Positions 53,543-62,931 of a stretch of 64,000 bases of DNA are shown here, piece by piece (positions within the stretch are counted from its first letter, which is position 1; every line of letters starts with the position of its first letter). A program made the position numbers and the translations under genes. This DNA is from DAOUJI01 sp965237875 (GTDB lineage Bacteria; Chloroflexota; Dehalococcoidia; Lucifugimonadales; JAGWBF01). The notes beneath the pieces are model-generated. The model was not told the origin of the DNA. It did not search any database and was given only the letters and a program-made list of their open reading frames with translations. Location of the stretch: NCBI GenBank assembly GCA_965237875.1, contig CBDEGP010000002.1, positions 2,040,142-2,104,141 of the forward strand. Reading direction: 5' to 3'.

Positions 53543-54229
53543 ATGATTTACGAGCTTCGAATATACGAACCCGCTCCGGGCAAGATGGCCGCCCTGCACC
53601 AGCGTTTCGCGGACCACACCATCGGCCTGTTCAAGAAGCACGGCGTGGGCATATTCGGCTTCTGGACGGAAGAGGTCAACATGTCGGCCATGGCCAACAA
53701 CGCCAACATGCGGCTCATCTACGTCACGACCTTCGAGAACATGGCCGAGCGGGAGCGCATCTGGAGCTCCTTTCAGAGGGACCCGGAATGGCTCGAGGCG
53801 CGGGCCAACTCGGAAGTTGACGGCCCCCTCACCTCCAGGGTCCACAACACCCTCATGCGGACCACCGACTACTTCCCGTCGCCCCAGTGGAGCTCCAAGT
53901 CCAACGTATTCGAGCTGCGTTACTACAACGCCGTGCCCGGAAAGCTGCCCAATCTTCATGCCCGTTTCGCCAACCACGCCATCGGCCTGCTCCAGAAGCA
54001 CGGAATGGAGACGGTGGGGTTCTGGACCGACGACGTCGGCACAAACAACCGCATCGTTTGGATGCTGGGCTTCGAAAGCATCGAGAAGCGAGAGAAAGAC
54101 TGGGTGGGCATGGTCACCGACCCCGAATGGCACAAGGCCCGAGACGAGTCCGAGAAGGACGGTCCCATACTGGTGGACTTCCAGGCCCATCTGATGAAGC
54201 CCACCGATTACACGCCCAGGCCGTCATAG
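53543..54229 (+). CDS. NIPSNAP-family protein, two domains (3 of 3)
   Basis: A 228-residue protein with GGGAGG 7 bases before the ATG. Units: MIYELRIYEPAPGKMAALHQRFADHTIGLFKKHGVGIFGFWTEEV...RIWSSFQRDPEWLEA and VFELRYYNAVPGKLPNLHARFANHAIGLLQKHGMETVGFWTDDVGTNNRIVWMLGFESIEKREKDWVGMVTDPEWHKA. Both units are more alike here than in the other two genes, and it is the most divergent of the three. It ends 38 bases before cofG; the three genes and the cof genes could form one transcript. Confidence 0.9.
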   Translation: MIYELRIYEPAPGKMAALHQRFADHTIGLFKKHGVGIFGFWTEEVNMSAMANNANMRLIYVTTFENMAERERIWSSFQRDPEWLEARANSEVDGPLTSRVHNTLMRTTDYFPSPQWSSKSNVFELRYYNAVPGKLPNLHARFANHAIGLLQKHGMETVGFWTDDVGTNNRIVWMLGFESIEKREKDWVGMVTDPEWHKARDESEKDGPILVDFQAHLMKPTDYTPRPS

Positions 54230-54267
54230 GCCGTATTCACTCCGTCACCCGTTGCATGTAGAATTGT

Positions 54268-55602
54268 ATGCCTGACCACACATCCTACTCTGCGAGAGAT
54301 ATGGCCCAAGCTAGATTTGGAGCTACGACGCCCTTGGCGCCCACGGCAGACCGTCCGGGTTCCCAGTGGATGGCCGATCTGATGGGGTCGGATGACCCTG
54401 CGGGCGGCGCCTCCGGTCCGGTGAAGGAGGCGCTGGACTCCGCCGTACAGGGAGACAGCCTGTCAGATGAACAGTGTTACGCGTTTATCGACTCCGGCGC
54501 CGCAGACCTGGCCCCTCTTTGCCGCGCCGCATCCACTGTCCGAGACCGGGGCCGCGGGCGTGACGTCACCTTCTCCCCCAAGGTGTTCATTCCCCTGACC
54601 CATCTGTGCCGTGACTTTTGCGGCTATTGCACCTTCCGCCAGTCTCCGGCCCAAGCCTCCAGACTATATATGACACCTTCCGAGGTCTTGGACGTGGCGC
54701 GGCAAGGGGCTGAGATGGGATGCACGGAAGCCCTGTTCACCCTGGGAGAACGTCCTGAGCAGCGGTACCCCGAGGCTGGCGAATGGCTCAAGGCCCACGG
54801 CTTCAAGACCACCCTGGACTACCTGGGCCACGTAAGCAGTCTCGTGCTGGAGGAAACCTCTCTGCTGCCCCACGCCAACCCGGGGACCATGAGCCGCCGG
54901 GAAATGGCGTGCTTGAGGGACGTAAACGCGTCAATGGGAATCATGGTGGAAAACTTGAGCCCGCGACTTTCCGAGCCGGGAGGCCCCCATGAACACGCTC
55001 CCAGCAAGAGGCCGAACGTGCGCATCAAGACGTTGGAGATCGCCGGAGAGCAGAAGGTGGCCTTCACCACGGGCATCCTCATCGGCATAGGAGAGACCCG
55101 GCGGGAACGGGTGGAGTCCCTCCTGGCCCTGCGTCAGCTTCACCAGCGCTACGGCCACATCCAGGAAGTCATCATCCAGAACTTCCGGGCCAAACCGCAG
55201 ACCCCAATGGCCGACCAACTCGACGCGTCCACCGAGGACTTGCTGTGGACGACGGCGGCGGCCCGCCTCATTCTCGGCGCCGAAGTGAACCTGCAGGTCC
55301 CTCCCAACCTGAGCTACAGCGACTATCCCATATATCTGATGGCGGGAATCAACGACTGGGGAGGCGTCTCTCCCCTTACCATCGACTTCGTGAACCCCGA
55401 AGCCCCGTGGCCCCAGATAGCGGACCTCAGACGGAACACTGAGGCCCTGGGTTTCAACCTGAGACCGCGCCTGCCCGTCTACCCCGAGTACGTCACGGGC
55501 GGCGGTGAATTCATCCCTACTCCCCTCCGTGAACGGGTCTTCGCTCTTTCCGATGAAGAGGGGTATGTGAAAGGGGGCATAGACCGCTATGTCACCAGCT
55601 AG
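54268..55602 (+). CDS. cofG: FO synthase subunit 1 (7,8-didemethyl-8-hydroxy-5-deazariboflavin synthase), CofG
   Basis: A 444-residue radical SAM enzyme: cluster motif CRDFCGYCTFR (CxxxCxxC) after FSPKVFIPLTH, SAM region EALFTLGERPEQRYPEA, LLPHANPGTM, VAFTTGILIGIGETRRERVESLLALRQLHQRYGHIQEVIIQNFRAKPQTPM, and NLSYSDYPIYLMAGINDWGGVSPLT. With CofH it joins tyrosine and a flavin intermediate to form the F420 chromophore FO. The first 85 residues are longer than in short CofG forms. Its stop overlaps the cofH start by 14 bases. Confidence 0.96.
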   Translation: MPDHTSYSARDMAQARFGATTPLAPTADRPGSQWMADLMGSDDPAGGASGPVKEALDSAVQGDSLSDEQCYAFIDSGAADLAPLCRAASTVRDRGRGRDVTFSPKVFIPLTHLCRDFCGYCTFRQSPAQASRLYMTPSEVLDVARQGAEMGCTEALFTLGERPEQRYPEAGEWLKAHGFKTTLDYLGHVSSLVLEETSLLPHANPGTMSRREMACLRDVNASMGIMVENLSPRLSEPGGPHEHAPSKRPNVRIKTLEIAGEQKVAFTTGILIGIGETRRERVESLLALRQLHQRYGHIQEVIIQNFRAKPQTPMADQLDASTEDLLWTTAAARLILGAEVNLQVPPNLSYSDYPIYLMAGINDWGGVSPLTIDFVNPEAPWPQIADLRRNTEALGFNLRPRLPVYPEYVTGGGEFIPTPLRERVFALSDEEGYVKGGIDRYVTS

Positions 55603-56893
55603 CAACGGCAACGGGAACGCCCTGGAGCACATGATGAAGGGCATCGACACCGGAGTGGCTCGAATCCTGGGCTCGGCCCTGGATGGGCATGACGTCTCGG
55701 TGGACGACGCGGTCTTTCTATTCGACGCCTCCGGCCTGGAGCTCAACGCCCTGATCCTGGCGGCGGACGAGCTGCGCAGACGGCGGGTGGGTGACATTGT
55801 CACCTACGTGGTGAACAGAAACATCAATTTCACCAACGTATGCATCAAACGATGCGGTTTCTGCGCCTTCAGCCGTGACCATCGTCAAGAAGAGGGATAC
55901 TTCCTGCCCGTCAACGAGATTATACGCAGAGCGAAAGAGGCGTGGGACCTGGGGGCCACAGAGGTGTGCGTTCAGGCAGGACTGCCTCCCCAGATGGAGG
56001 GGGACCTCTACATCAAGCTGTGCGAGGCCATAAAGTCCGAGCTCCCCGAGATCCACGTTCACGGCTTCTCTCCTGAGGAGGTGCTCTACGGGTCGGTGCG
56101 CTCGAAATGCTCCATAAAGGACTACCTCATAGGACTCAAGGACGCGGGAGTGGGCAGTCTCCCCGGGACCTCGGCGGAGATCCTGGACCAAGAGGTCCGG
56201 GACCGCATATCGCCCGGCCGCATCACCGTAGACCAGTGGGTGGAGGTCATCACCACAGCCCATGAACTGGGCATCCCCACCACGTCCACCGTCATGTACG
56301 GCCACGTGGAGACCAAAGAGCACGTCGCCCGACACATAGCCAAGATACGGGACATTCAGAAAGCCACCGGCGGATTCACCGAGTTCGTCCCCCTCAGCTT
56401 CGTCTACACTGAAGCTCCCATGTACAGCAAGAACTTGGTGGACAGCGTGCGTACAGGCCCCTCCGGGAACGACGTGCTCAAGGTCCACGCCATATCCAGG
56501 CTCATGCTGGACAACTGGATCCCCAATCTGCAGGTGTCCTGGGTCAAGGAGAGCCTCCGCTTCTCCCAGGTGATGCTCAACGCCGGGGTGAACGACCTGG
56601 GCGGCACTCTCATCAACGAGAGCATCTCCACGTCGGCGGGCTCACAGTACGGCCAGCTGGTGAAGCCAAGCCAGTTCAGGGAATTGATCCGCAACGCCGG
56701 CAAGGCGCCCGCCGAGCGGACCACGGTCTACGACCTCATAAAGATCTTCGACAGCGAGGACGAGCCGCTGGACCCCCTCGACCTGGTGGAGGACCCTGAG
56801 CGGTTCGGCTCCTACTTCAAACTGATAAACATGGACAGCTTCCGTTTCCAACACCCACGCCACGCCCGGGGCGCGTCGGAACCGGGAGAGTAA
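55589..56893 (+). CDS. cofH: FO synthase subunit 2, CofH
   Basis: A 434-residue radical SAM protein: motif CIKRCGFCAFSR (CxxxCxxC) after NRNINFTNV, TEVCVQAGLPPQMEGDLYIKLCEAIKSELPEIHVHGFSPEEV, GLKDAGVGSLPGTSAEILDQEVRDRISPGR, TTSTVMYGHVETKEHVARHI, and FVPLSFVYTEAPMYS. CofH adds tyrosine to 5-amino-6-ribitylaminouracil, the step before CofG. Gene order cofG-cofH with overlap indicates translational coupling. Complete and uninterrupted. Confidence 0.96.
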   Translation: MSPASNGNGNALEHMMKGIDTGVARILGSALDGHDVSVDDAVFLFDASGLELNALILAADELRRRRVGDIVTYVVNRNINFTNVCIKRCGFCAFSRDHRQEEGYFLPVNEIIRRAKEAWDLGATEVCVQAGLPPQMEGDLYIKLCEAIKSELPEIHVHGFSPEEVLYGSVRSKCSIKDYLIGLKDAGVGSLPGTSAEILDQEVRDRISPGRITVDQWVEVITTAHELGIPTTSTVMYGHVETKEHVARHIAKIRDIQKATGGFTEFVPLSFVYTEAPMYSKNLVDSVRTGPSGNDVLKVHAISRLMLDNWIPNLQVSWVKESLRFSQVMLNAGVNDLGGTLINESISTSAGSQYGQLVKPSQFRELIRNAGKAPAERTTVYDLIKIFDSEDEPLDPLDLVEDPERFGSYFKLINMDSFRFQHPRHARGASEPGE

Positions 56894-56960
56894 GTCTGAG
56901 CGTCTTGGCTCCTCAAGACGCCGACTCCCTGGACGGCCTGGACCCCCTCGGCGCCGGGAC

Positions 56961-57923
56961 ATGACCCGCTCAGTCCTCGCCCTCGCAGGCGGAGTCGGCG
57001 GAGCAAAGCTGGCGCTGGGGTTGTCCCACGCGCTCCCGCCGGACAGGCTCACCATTGTAGTCAACACCGGAGATGACGAGACCTTCCACGGCCTCCACGT
57101 ATCCCCTGACTTGGACACCGTGATGTATGCTCTCGCCGGCCTGACCAACAACCTGACGGGATGGGGCGTCGCCGGAGACACGTTCCAAGCCCTGGACATG
57201 CTGGGCCGTTACGGCAACCCCACCTGGTTCAACCTGGGGGACAAGGACCTGGCAACCCACATCAAACGCACCCAACTATTGAACGAGGGATACGCTCTAT
57301 CGGACGTCACAAGAGAGATGTGCGCTGTCCTGGGCGTCCGCCACCCCATTACACCCATGAGCAACGACCCGCTCAGGACGGTTGTGGACACCGACGAGGG
57401 AGAACTGCCCTTCCAGGTGTATTTCGTCCAGCGCAGGTGTGAGCCCAAGGCCCGCCGGATACGGTTCGACGACAGGGGGGGAGCCCATCCCAGCCCAGGG
57501 TTTCAGACCGCCCTCGAATCGGCGAATGTCCTGGTCTTCACCCCCTCGAACCCCTTCCTCAGCGTGGCGCCCATCCTGGCGGTAAACGGCGTCCGGGAGG
57601 CCGTCAGCAGCTTCAACGGCCCCCGCATTGCAGTCAGCCCCATCGTGGGCGGTGAAGCCCTCCGGGGTCCGGCGGCGAAGCTGCTGGAGGAGTTGGGCCA
57701 CGACGTCTCATGCGTGGGAGTGGCCCGGCAATACACCGGCGTCTGCGACGTTTTCGTCATAGACGAGGTGGACGAGGCCCATGCCCCGGCTATAGAGCGG
57801 CTGGGACTGAGGGCCGAGACGGCGCCGACGGTCATGGAGACGGAATGGGACAAGACACGGCTGGCCATGCGCATCCTCGACATCGCCGAATCCGTAAGTC
57901 CGGCGGACCGGCGTCAGGGCTAG
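56961..57923 (+). CDS. cofD: 2-phospho-L-lactate transferase CofD
   Basis: A 320-residue transferase: VLALAGGVGGAKLALGLSHALPPDRLTIVVNTGDDETFHGLHVSPDLDTVMYALAGLTNN at the start carries the nucleotide site, then GWGVAGDTFQALDMLGRYGNPTWFNLGDKDLATHIKRTQLLNEGYALSDVTREMC and ISPIVGGEALRGPAAKLLEELGH. It joins the lactyl-phospho (or phosphoenolpyruvyl) guanylate to FO, giving the side-chain core of F420. It follows cofH by 67 bases. CofE, the glutamate ligase, is not in the window. Confidence 0.96.
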   Translation: MTRSVLALAGGVGGAKLALGLSHALPPDRLTIVVNTGDDETFHGLHVSPDLDTVMYALAGLTNNLTGWGVAGDTFQALDMLGRYGNPTWFNLGDKDLATHIKRTQLLNEGYALSDVTREMCAVLGVRHPITPMSNDPLRTVVDTDEGELPFQVYFVQRRCEPKARRIRFDDRGGAHPSPGFQTALESANVLVFTPSNPFLSVAPILAVNGVREAVSSFNGPRIAVSPIVGGEALRGPAAKLLEELGHDVSCVGVARQYTGVCDVFVIDEVDEAHAPAIERLGLRAETAPTVMETEWDKTRLAMRILDIAESVSPADRRQG

Positions 57924-57933
57924 GAACGGCATT

Positions 57934-58608
57934 ATGAGCGCCGGGACCGTCGCAGCCATAATACCCATGAAACCCCTGGACCAGGCCAAGACGCGCCTGG
58001 AAAGCCGTCTCTCCGGCCCGGAGCGAAAGGCCCTAACCCTGGACCTGCTGGTCCACGTTCTCAGGGCCGTCAACCAGGCCAGGATAAGGTCCGTCCGCGG
58101 ACCCGGCATAGAAGAGACGTGGGTTATCGGAGGAGACCGGGAGGTGCAAGAAGCTGCGGAGTCGGCAGACGCCGCATGGATGGATGACCGCGGCCAGGGC
58201 CTGAACGGCGCCCTGACGCTGGGATTTCGCAGGGCGGCGGACTCGGGAAGAGCGGGACTGTTTCTGCCCGCAGACCTGCCCTTGATCACCGCCGAGGACG
58301 TGCATGGGATGCTGGAGGCGTCAGGGAACCTCAAGAACCTGGCTCTGGCCCCCGCAGGCAACGACGGCGGGACCAATGGGATTCTTCTGCCCCCCGAACT
58401 GGCGGACGCGTTCGCCTTCAAAATGGGTCTCAACAGCTTCAAGCATCATCTTGAGCAGGCGGGTTTCCTGGGCATCCCGGTTGCGATATACTACAGCCTT
58501 GGAGTGGCCTTCGATCTGGACACGCCCGCCGATCTGGAGGCCTGCGAGACCATAAAGCCCGGGTTATTGCCCGGCCTGTTAGACTGGAGCCATGCAAAGA
58601 CCAACTGA
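57934..58608 (+). CDS. cofC: 2-phospho-L-lactate guanylyltransferase CofC
   Basis: A 224-residue nucleotidyltransferase: AAIIPMKPLDQAKTRLESRLSGPERKALTLDLLVHVLRAV start, WVIGGDREVQEAAES, GLNGALTLGFRRAADSGRAGLFLPADLPLITAEDVHGML with the acidic metal site, and DGGTNGILLPPELADAFAFKMGLNSFKHHLEQA. It makes the guanylated phospholactate (or phosphoenolpyruvate) donor used by CofD. It starts 11 bases after cofD and is clearly in the same operon. Confidence 0.95.
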   Translation: MSAGTVAAIIPMKPLDQAKTRLESRLSGPERKALTLDLLVHVLRAVNQARIRSVRGPGIEETWVIGGDREVQEAAESADAAWMDDRGQGLNGALTLGFRRAADSGRAGLFLPADLPLITAEDVHGMLEASGNLKNLALAPAGNDGGTNGILLPPELADAFAFKMGLNSFKHHLEQAGFLGIPVAIYYSLGVAFDLDTPADLEACETIKPGLLPGLLDWSHAKTN

Positions 58609-58623
58609 GAGGTGGACGCCGAC

Positions 58624-58791
58624 ATGGCCAAAATAGAAATAACCTGCCGCCTGTGTGGAAACATGCTGTCCGCTACAGCCGACGCCGCGGACGCCAACTT
58701 GAGGACTGCGGCCATTAGAATTTTCGAGCAGCAGACCATCAACCACACCGAACACGGGCTTATCGCCGATTGGGCAGTATCCTGGAAGTAG
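58624..58791 (+). CDS. small CxxC protein of the F420 cluster (55 aa)
   Basis: A 55-residue frame with ATG 16 bases after the cofC stop and GAGAGGTGGA upstream: MAKIEITCRLCGNMLSATADAADANLRTAAIRIFEQQTIN...WAVSWK. CRLCG near residue 8 is half of a zinc ribbon; later histidines (NHTEHGL) could supply further ligands. It lies between cofC and the flavin oxidoreductase gene in the same direction, with operon-like spacing. I recognise no family; conservation beside cof genes elsewhere would show it is real. Too short for routine calling. Confidence 0.55.
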   Translation: MAKIEITCRLCGNMLSATADAADANLRTAAIRIFEQQTINHTEHGLIADWAVSWK

Positions 58792-58815
58792 TCGTCCCAC
58801 GGGCCTATACGCCGA

Positions 58816-59832
58816 GTGGGAGGATGCGCCATCCCGTCCAGTCCTGAACCGGGCAGTCCTGAACCGGGCCGCCTTAAACCAAGGCTCGGCCTGCTGCTTC
58901 CAACCCGCGGTCTGGTCATGGCCGCCAATGGCCGCCCACCCGATGCGGGTCTGGCGTTGTCCCTGGCCAAGACCGCCGATGAGAGCGGCTTTGACTCCGT
59001 CTGGGTGGGAGACAGCCTTACAGCCAAGCCCCGCCTGGACCCCATAACGACCCTGGGAGCAGTGGCGGCGGTGACCCAGCGAGTCCGTCTGGGCACGGCG
59101 GCGCTCCTGGCGGTGCTGCGGCATCCGGTCCTGTTGGCGCAGGCGGCGGCGACCCTGGACGTGATTTCCCAGGGGAGGGCCTTGCTGGGCGTGGCGGTGG
59201 GAGGGGCCTTCAACGAGGCCCAGAAACGCGAGTGGGAAGCCGCAGGAGTTGACCCAAAGCGCCGCGCCTCACGCCTCGAAGAGATGGTGGCCATCTTGAA
59301 AGGCTCGGCGCCGGCGAGACCCTGGACCATGACGGGCGCCATTTTCCAGCTCAGGTCCGTCAGCATGGAGCCTCTGCCCGTTCAAAGCGACGGAGTTCCC
59401 ATTCTCATAGCCGCCCATTACAGAGCGCAGCGCGAGGCCCAGTACAAGCGCGTAGCCAGGCTGGCCGACGGCTTCATCTCAATTTCCGACACTCCCGATG
59501 AGTACGCTCTGCTCTGCGGCAAGGTGCGTTCATACGCCGACGAGATGGGGCGCGACTACCACCGGATGGAGCCCGTCTTCTACATGACCGTCAATATCAA
59601 CGACGACGCGGACCAAGCGGCCCGGGAGGCGGAAGAGTACCTGACCATGTACTACGGCGGCAATATATGGGGAGACCGGTGGGGCCCCTTCGGACCCGCC
59701 CAACAGGTCTCAGAGCGGATGGCCCAGTACGTGGACGCGGGGGCGGGCACGTTGGTGATGCGTTTCGCCTCCTTCCACCCTGAAGAGCAGCTGGACCGCT
59801 TCCTGGCCCAAGTCGCGCCTCAATTCACGTAG
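58816..59832 (+). CDS. LLM-class flavin/F420-dependent oxidoreductase
   Basis: A 338-residue TIM-barrel protein starting at GTG 58816. Marks: LGLLLPTRGLVMAANGRPPDAGLALSLAKTADESGFDSVWVGDSLTAKPRLDPITTLGAVAAVTQRVRLGTAALLAVLRHPVLLAQAAATLDVISQGRALLGVAVGG, the classic F420-type LLM pattern, and ILIAAHYRAQREAQYKRVARLADGFI. Placement directly after the F420 biosynthesis genes makes F420 the likely cofactor. A 15-base direct repeat encodes SPEPGSPEPG at the start. Substrate unknown. Confidence 0.92.
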   Translation: MGGCAIPSSPEPGSPEPGRLKPRLGLLLPTRGLVMAANGRPPDAGLALSLAKTADESGFDSVWVGDSLTAKPRLDPITTLGAVAAVTQRVRLGTAALLAVLRHPVLLAQAAATLDVISQGRALLGVAVGGAFNEAQKREWEAAGVDPKRRASRLEEMVAILKGSAPARPWTMTGAIFQLRSVSMEPLPVQSDGVPILIAAHYRAQREAQYKRVARLADGFISISDTPDEYALLCGKVRSYADEMGRDYHRMEPVFYMTVNINDDADQAAREAEEYLTMYYGGNIWGDRWGPFGPAQQVSERMAQYVDAGAGTLVMRFASFHPEEQLDRFLAQVAPQFT

Positions 59833-59936
59833 AGCAACCCGCCGCTTGCCCGTTCTCCGACGCCCGCTCCTCCGGTGGTATACTGTTGGGCGCCGCTTGC
59901 ACACGTGCAGCGCATCGAAACCAAGGGAGAAGTCGG

Positions 59937-60714
59937 ATGTACGCCATTGATCTATCGGGGAAGAAGGGCCTGGTGCTCGGCGTCGCCAATAACCGGAGCA
60001 TCGCCTGGGCCATAACGGAGCTTCTGGGCCAGCCGGAGCGCGGTTGGCCCTGACCTACAGAACGAGCGACTGAAGGACAGGGTGGAGAAGCTGGCGGCCG
60101 TGCTGGAAGACCCGCTTCTCCTTGAGTGCGACGTAAGCGAAGACTCCAACATAGAGTCTACGGTCCAACAGGTGGAGGCCGCTTTCGGCGGGCTGGACTT
60201 CCTGGTCCACAGCATTGCCTTCGCCAACAGAGAGGACCTGGGAGGGGACTTTTCCGCCACGGGTCGGGAAGGGTTCCGACTGGCCTTGGACATCTCCGCC
60301 TACTCTCTGATACCCCTGGTCCGCTATGCGGGGCCGCTCATGGAGCGGTCCGGCGGCGGAAGCGTCGTCACGTTGACCTTCCAGGCCTCAGAGCGGGTGT
60401 TCCCCGGTTACAACATCATGGGCACAGCCAAAGCCGCCCTGGAGAACGAGGTGAGGCAACTGGCTGCGGAGTACGGGGACCGGAACATCCGGGTGAACGC
60501 CATCTCGGCCGGGCCTCTGGACACCCTGGCGGCCAGGGGAATTCACGGATTTCTCGACATGAAGAGGATGCACCAGGAAAAGGCCCCGCTCAAGCGCAAC
60601 ATAACCAGGGAAGAAGTGGCGGCGGCGGCCCTGTTTCTATGCAGCGACCTGGCCTCTGGGATAACCGGCTCCATAATCCCCGTAGACGCCGGGTACCACA
60701 TCATGGCCGTGTAA
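59937..60714 (+). CDS. fabI: enoyl-[acyl-carrier-protein] reductase FabI, two apparent frameshifts
   Basis: The ATG at 59937 (GGGAGA upstream) gives MYAIDLSGKKGLVLGVANNRSIAWAITELLGQ, the FabI start. The family sequence then moves to other frames twice: GARLALTY at about 60034-60056 and NERLKDRVEKLAAVLEDPL from about 60060; adding one base at each site restores a 259-residue chain. The rest is intact, with LLECDVSEDSNIE, LVHSIAFA and the active site Y-x6-K (YNIMGTAK), and IRVNAISAGPLDTLAARGI. It reduces enoyl-ACP in fatty-acid synthesis. Frameshifts in such an essential gene point to sequence error. Confidence 0.88.
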
Positions 60715-60716
60715 GT

Positions 60717-62401
60717 CTACATCCGGTCTGGGGCCTGCATGCCCATGAGCGCCAGGGTCCGGGAGAGGACGGTTTGGGCCGCCTCGACCAGCTTCAGCCG
60801 AGCCAGCGTCATTTCCCGTTGGGCGGGGTCGCTGGACAGCACGCGGCAGTTGTCGTAGAACCAGTGGAACGCCGTGGCCAGCTCGGTGGGTAGTAGGTCA
60901 GGTGAAGGGGTTCCAGGTTGCGGGCCATAGTTTCACCAGCTCCGGCAGGTGGGCCATCTTCCGCACCAGCGCCAGCTCGCTCTCGTGGGTCAGCAGCGAC
61001 ACGTCTCCCCCGCTCCAATCATGCCTTGTTCCACAGCATTGCGCAGGATGCCGGCTATCCGTGCGTAGCCGTACTGGACGTAGTACACGGGGTTGTCCAC
61101 GGACTCCTTCTTGGCCAGTTCCAAGTCGAACTCCATCTGCGTGGAAGGAGTCCGCGCCAGGAAGAAGTACCGGCAGGCGTCGGCCCCCACCTCTTCCACC
61201 AGTTCCCGCAGGGTGACAAACTCCCCGGTGCGCTTGGAGGCCCGAACAGTCTCGCTGCCCCGCTTCAGCGTCACCATCTGGGAAATCATCACCGTTAGGC
61301 GGTCGGGTTCCACCCCAAGGGGCCGACACGGCGACTTTAAACCTTGGAACATGGCCCTGGTGGTCCGCTCCCCAGATATTGATGCACTGGTCGAATCCCC
61401 TTGCTTGAAATTTGTTGTGGTGGTAGGCAATGTCTGAGGCAAAGTAGGTGGGCGCCCCGTGGGACCTCACCAGCACGTTGTCCTTGTCCTCGCCCAGGGC
61501 CGTGGAGTTGAACCACTGGGGCCCCTTCCCGTTCGACCACGTGCCCGCCATCCTTGAGGAGTCCCATCACCGCATCGTATTCGCCTGTGTCGAACAGAGT
61601 CCCTTCGGAGAACCAGTTGTCGAATCTGACGCCGATCTGTTCGAGGTCCTCCCTGATGAGCTCGACCATCTTCTCCCGGCCTATGGCTCCAAGCTCGCGC
61701 AGCGCCTCTTCCCTCTCCAGGGAGAGGAACTTGTCCCCGTGCTCGTCTATGATCTCCCGGGCCAGGTCACGCACGTACTCTCCCCGGTAGCCGTTGGCCG
61801 GGAACTCCGAGTCCTTGCCGAGGGCTTCTTCGTACCTGGACAGGACGGATGCGTAGAAAGTTTCCATCTGGCTTCCCGCGTCGTTGACGTAATACTCCCG
61901 GGTCACGTCGTAGCCCGCCGCTTCCATCACGGCGGCGAGGCTTGAACCTATGACGGCGCCTCGGGTGTGGCCGACGTGGACGGGACCCGTGGGATTGACG
62001 CTGACGAATTCCACCAGCGCCTTCGACCCTGTGCCGACTGCCCGCTTGCCGTAGTCCTTCCCGGCCTGAAGGATGGACTCAACCTGGGAAACCAGCCACG
62101 CGTCGTTCAGGCGGAAGTTGACGAAACCCCGGAGGCGCGGCCCACACCTCCTTGACCTCCTGGCCTGGGTCTATCCCGTGAGGCCAGGTCTTCGGCGATT
62201 TTCAGCGGGTTTACGCGGTGGGACTTAGCCAGCCGCAGAGGCAGGCTGGTGGCGAAATCTCCATGCTCCGGGTTGGCCGGGCGCTCAACGGCGATGTCCG
62301 GCAGCGTCTCCAGGTTGAGGACGCCCGCGTCCCGCGCTTCCACCAAAGGCGGACCGGACTTTCTCGACGATGTGGTCGCGTGGGACTGGCGCAGCAGTCA
62401 T
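60717..62401 (-). CDS. argS: arginyl-tRNA synthetase, at least six apparent frameshifts
   Basis: About 561 codons from ATG 62401 (MTAAPVPRDHIVEKVRSA) to the stop at 60717. Pieces in different frames read in order as ArgS: VEARDAGVLNLETLPDIAVERPANPEHGDFATSLPLRLAK; LVEFVSVNPTGPVHVGHTRGAVIGSSLAAVMEAAGYDVTREYYVNDAG (HIGH-type motif HVGH); GPQWFNSTALGEDKDNVLVRSHGAPTYFASDIAYHHNKF; MISQMVTLKRGSETVRASKRTGEFVTLRELVEEVGADACRYFFLARTPSTQMEFDL (KMSKS-like region); and the DALR tail ELATAFHWFYDNCRVLSS...MGMQAPDRM. Frame changes fall near 62352, 62150, 61545, 61330, 61010 and 60930. Convergent with fabI, 2 bases apart. Confidence 0.9.
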
Positions 62402-62430
62402 GTCTCTGTGCAACCCGGCGGCGTTTCGCC

Positions 62431-62830
62431 CTACCCCTCGGACATCTGGAACCAGAGGCCCAGGGACGACTCGGTCTCGATGTTGGCGGCAAGGTAGCCC
62501 GCGCGGGCTGGTGGTCACCCCGCCCTCGCCCCTCATCTTGTTGCCCTTGGCAGCCAGGCCCGCAGCCACTTCCCGGATGTTGTCCACGGCCCAGGACACG
62601 TGGTAGACGCCCGGGCCGTTCTTCTCCAGGAACTGGGCAAGCCCGCTGTTGGGGTCTCCGGGCTCGGTTATCTCAATCAGGGTGGGACCGACCTTGTACA
62701 GGGCGTCTTTGCCCATGTTTCCCAGGTCTTCCAGCTTTTCGGGTTTGAGGCCAAAGTTCTCTTCTATGTAGGCCACCATATCGTCCCGACTATGGACGGC
62801 GTAGTGGACGTGATGAACATTCTTGAACAT
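62431..62830 (-). CDS. VOC-family protein, methylmalonyl-CoA epimerase-like, one frameshift
   Basis: Begins MFKNVHHVHYAVHSRDDMVAYIEENFGLKPEKLEDLGNMGKDALYKVGPTLIEITEPGDPNSGLAQFLEKNGPGVYHVSWAVDNIREVAAGLAAKG, the two-unit VOC fold with metal ligands (HHVHY His, IEITE Glu, YHVSW His). At about 62500 one extra base shifts the end; the next frame gives YLAANIETESSLGLWFQMSEG, stop 62431. Length about 132 residues suits methylmalonyl-CoA epimerase, which inverts the (2S/2R) centre in propionate metabolism, but other VOC roles fit too. argS starts 30 bases beyond its end on the same strand. Confidence 0.82.
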
Positions 62831-62931
62831 TCCAGGGCCTCCTTACTAACTAGGGCGCCGCGTGCGTCTCCCGCGATAAGAGGCATAATTCTACTTCACG
62901 GCTATGGGGGCGTCAAACGGTTATACGGGAA

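Noticed and set aside
53465..54190. 241-codon minus-strand frame over the third NIPSNAP gene
   Set aside because: Shadow of the plus-strand gene, which has a ribosome site and clear family motifs.
59710..60013. Minus-strand frames across the LLM/fabI junction
   Set aside because: Shadows of the plus-strand genes; the plus-strand frame has a ribosome site and FabI sequence.
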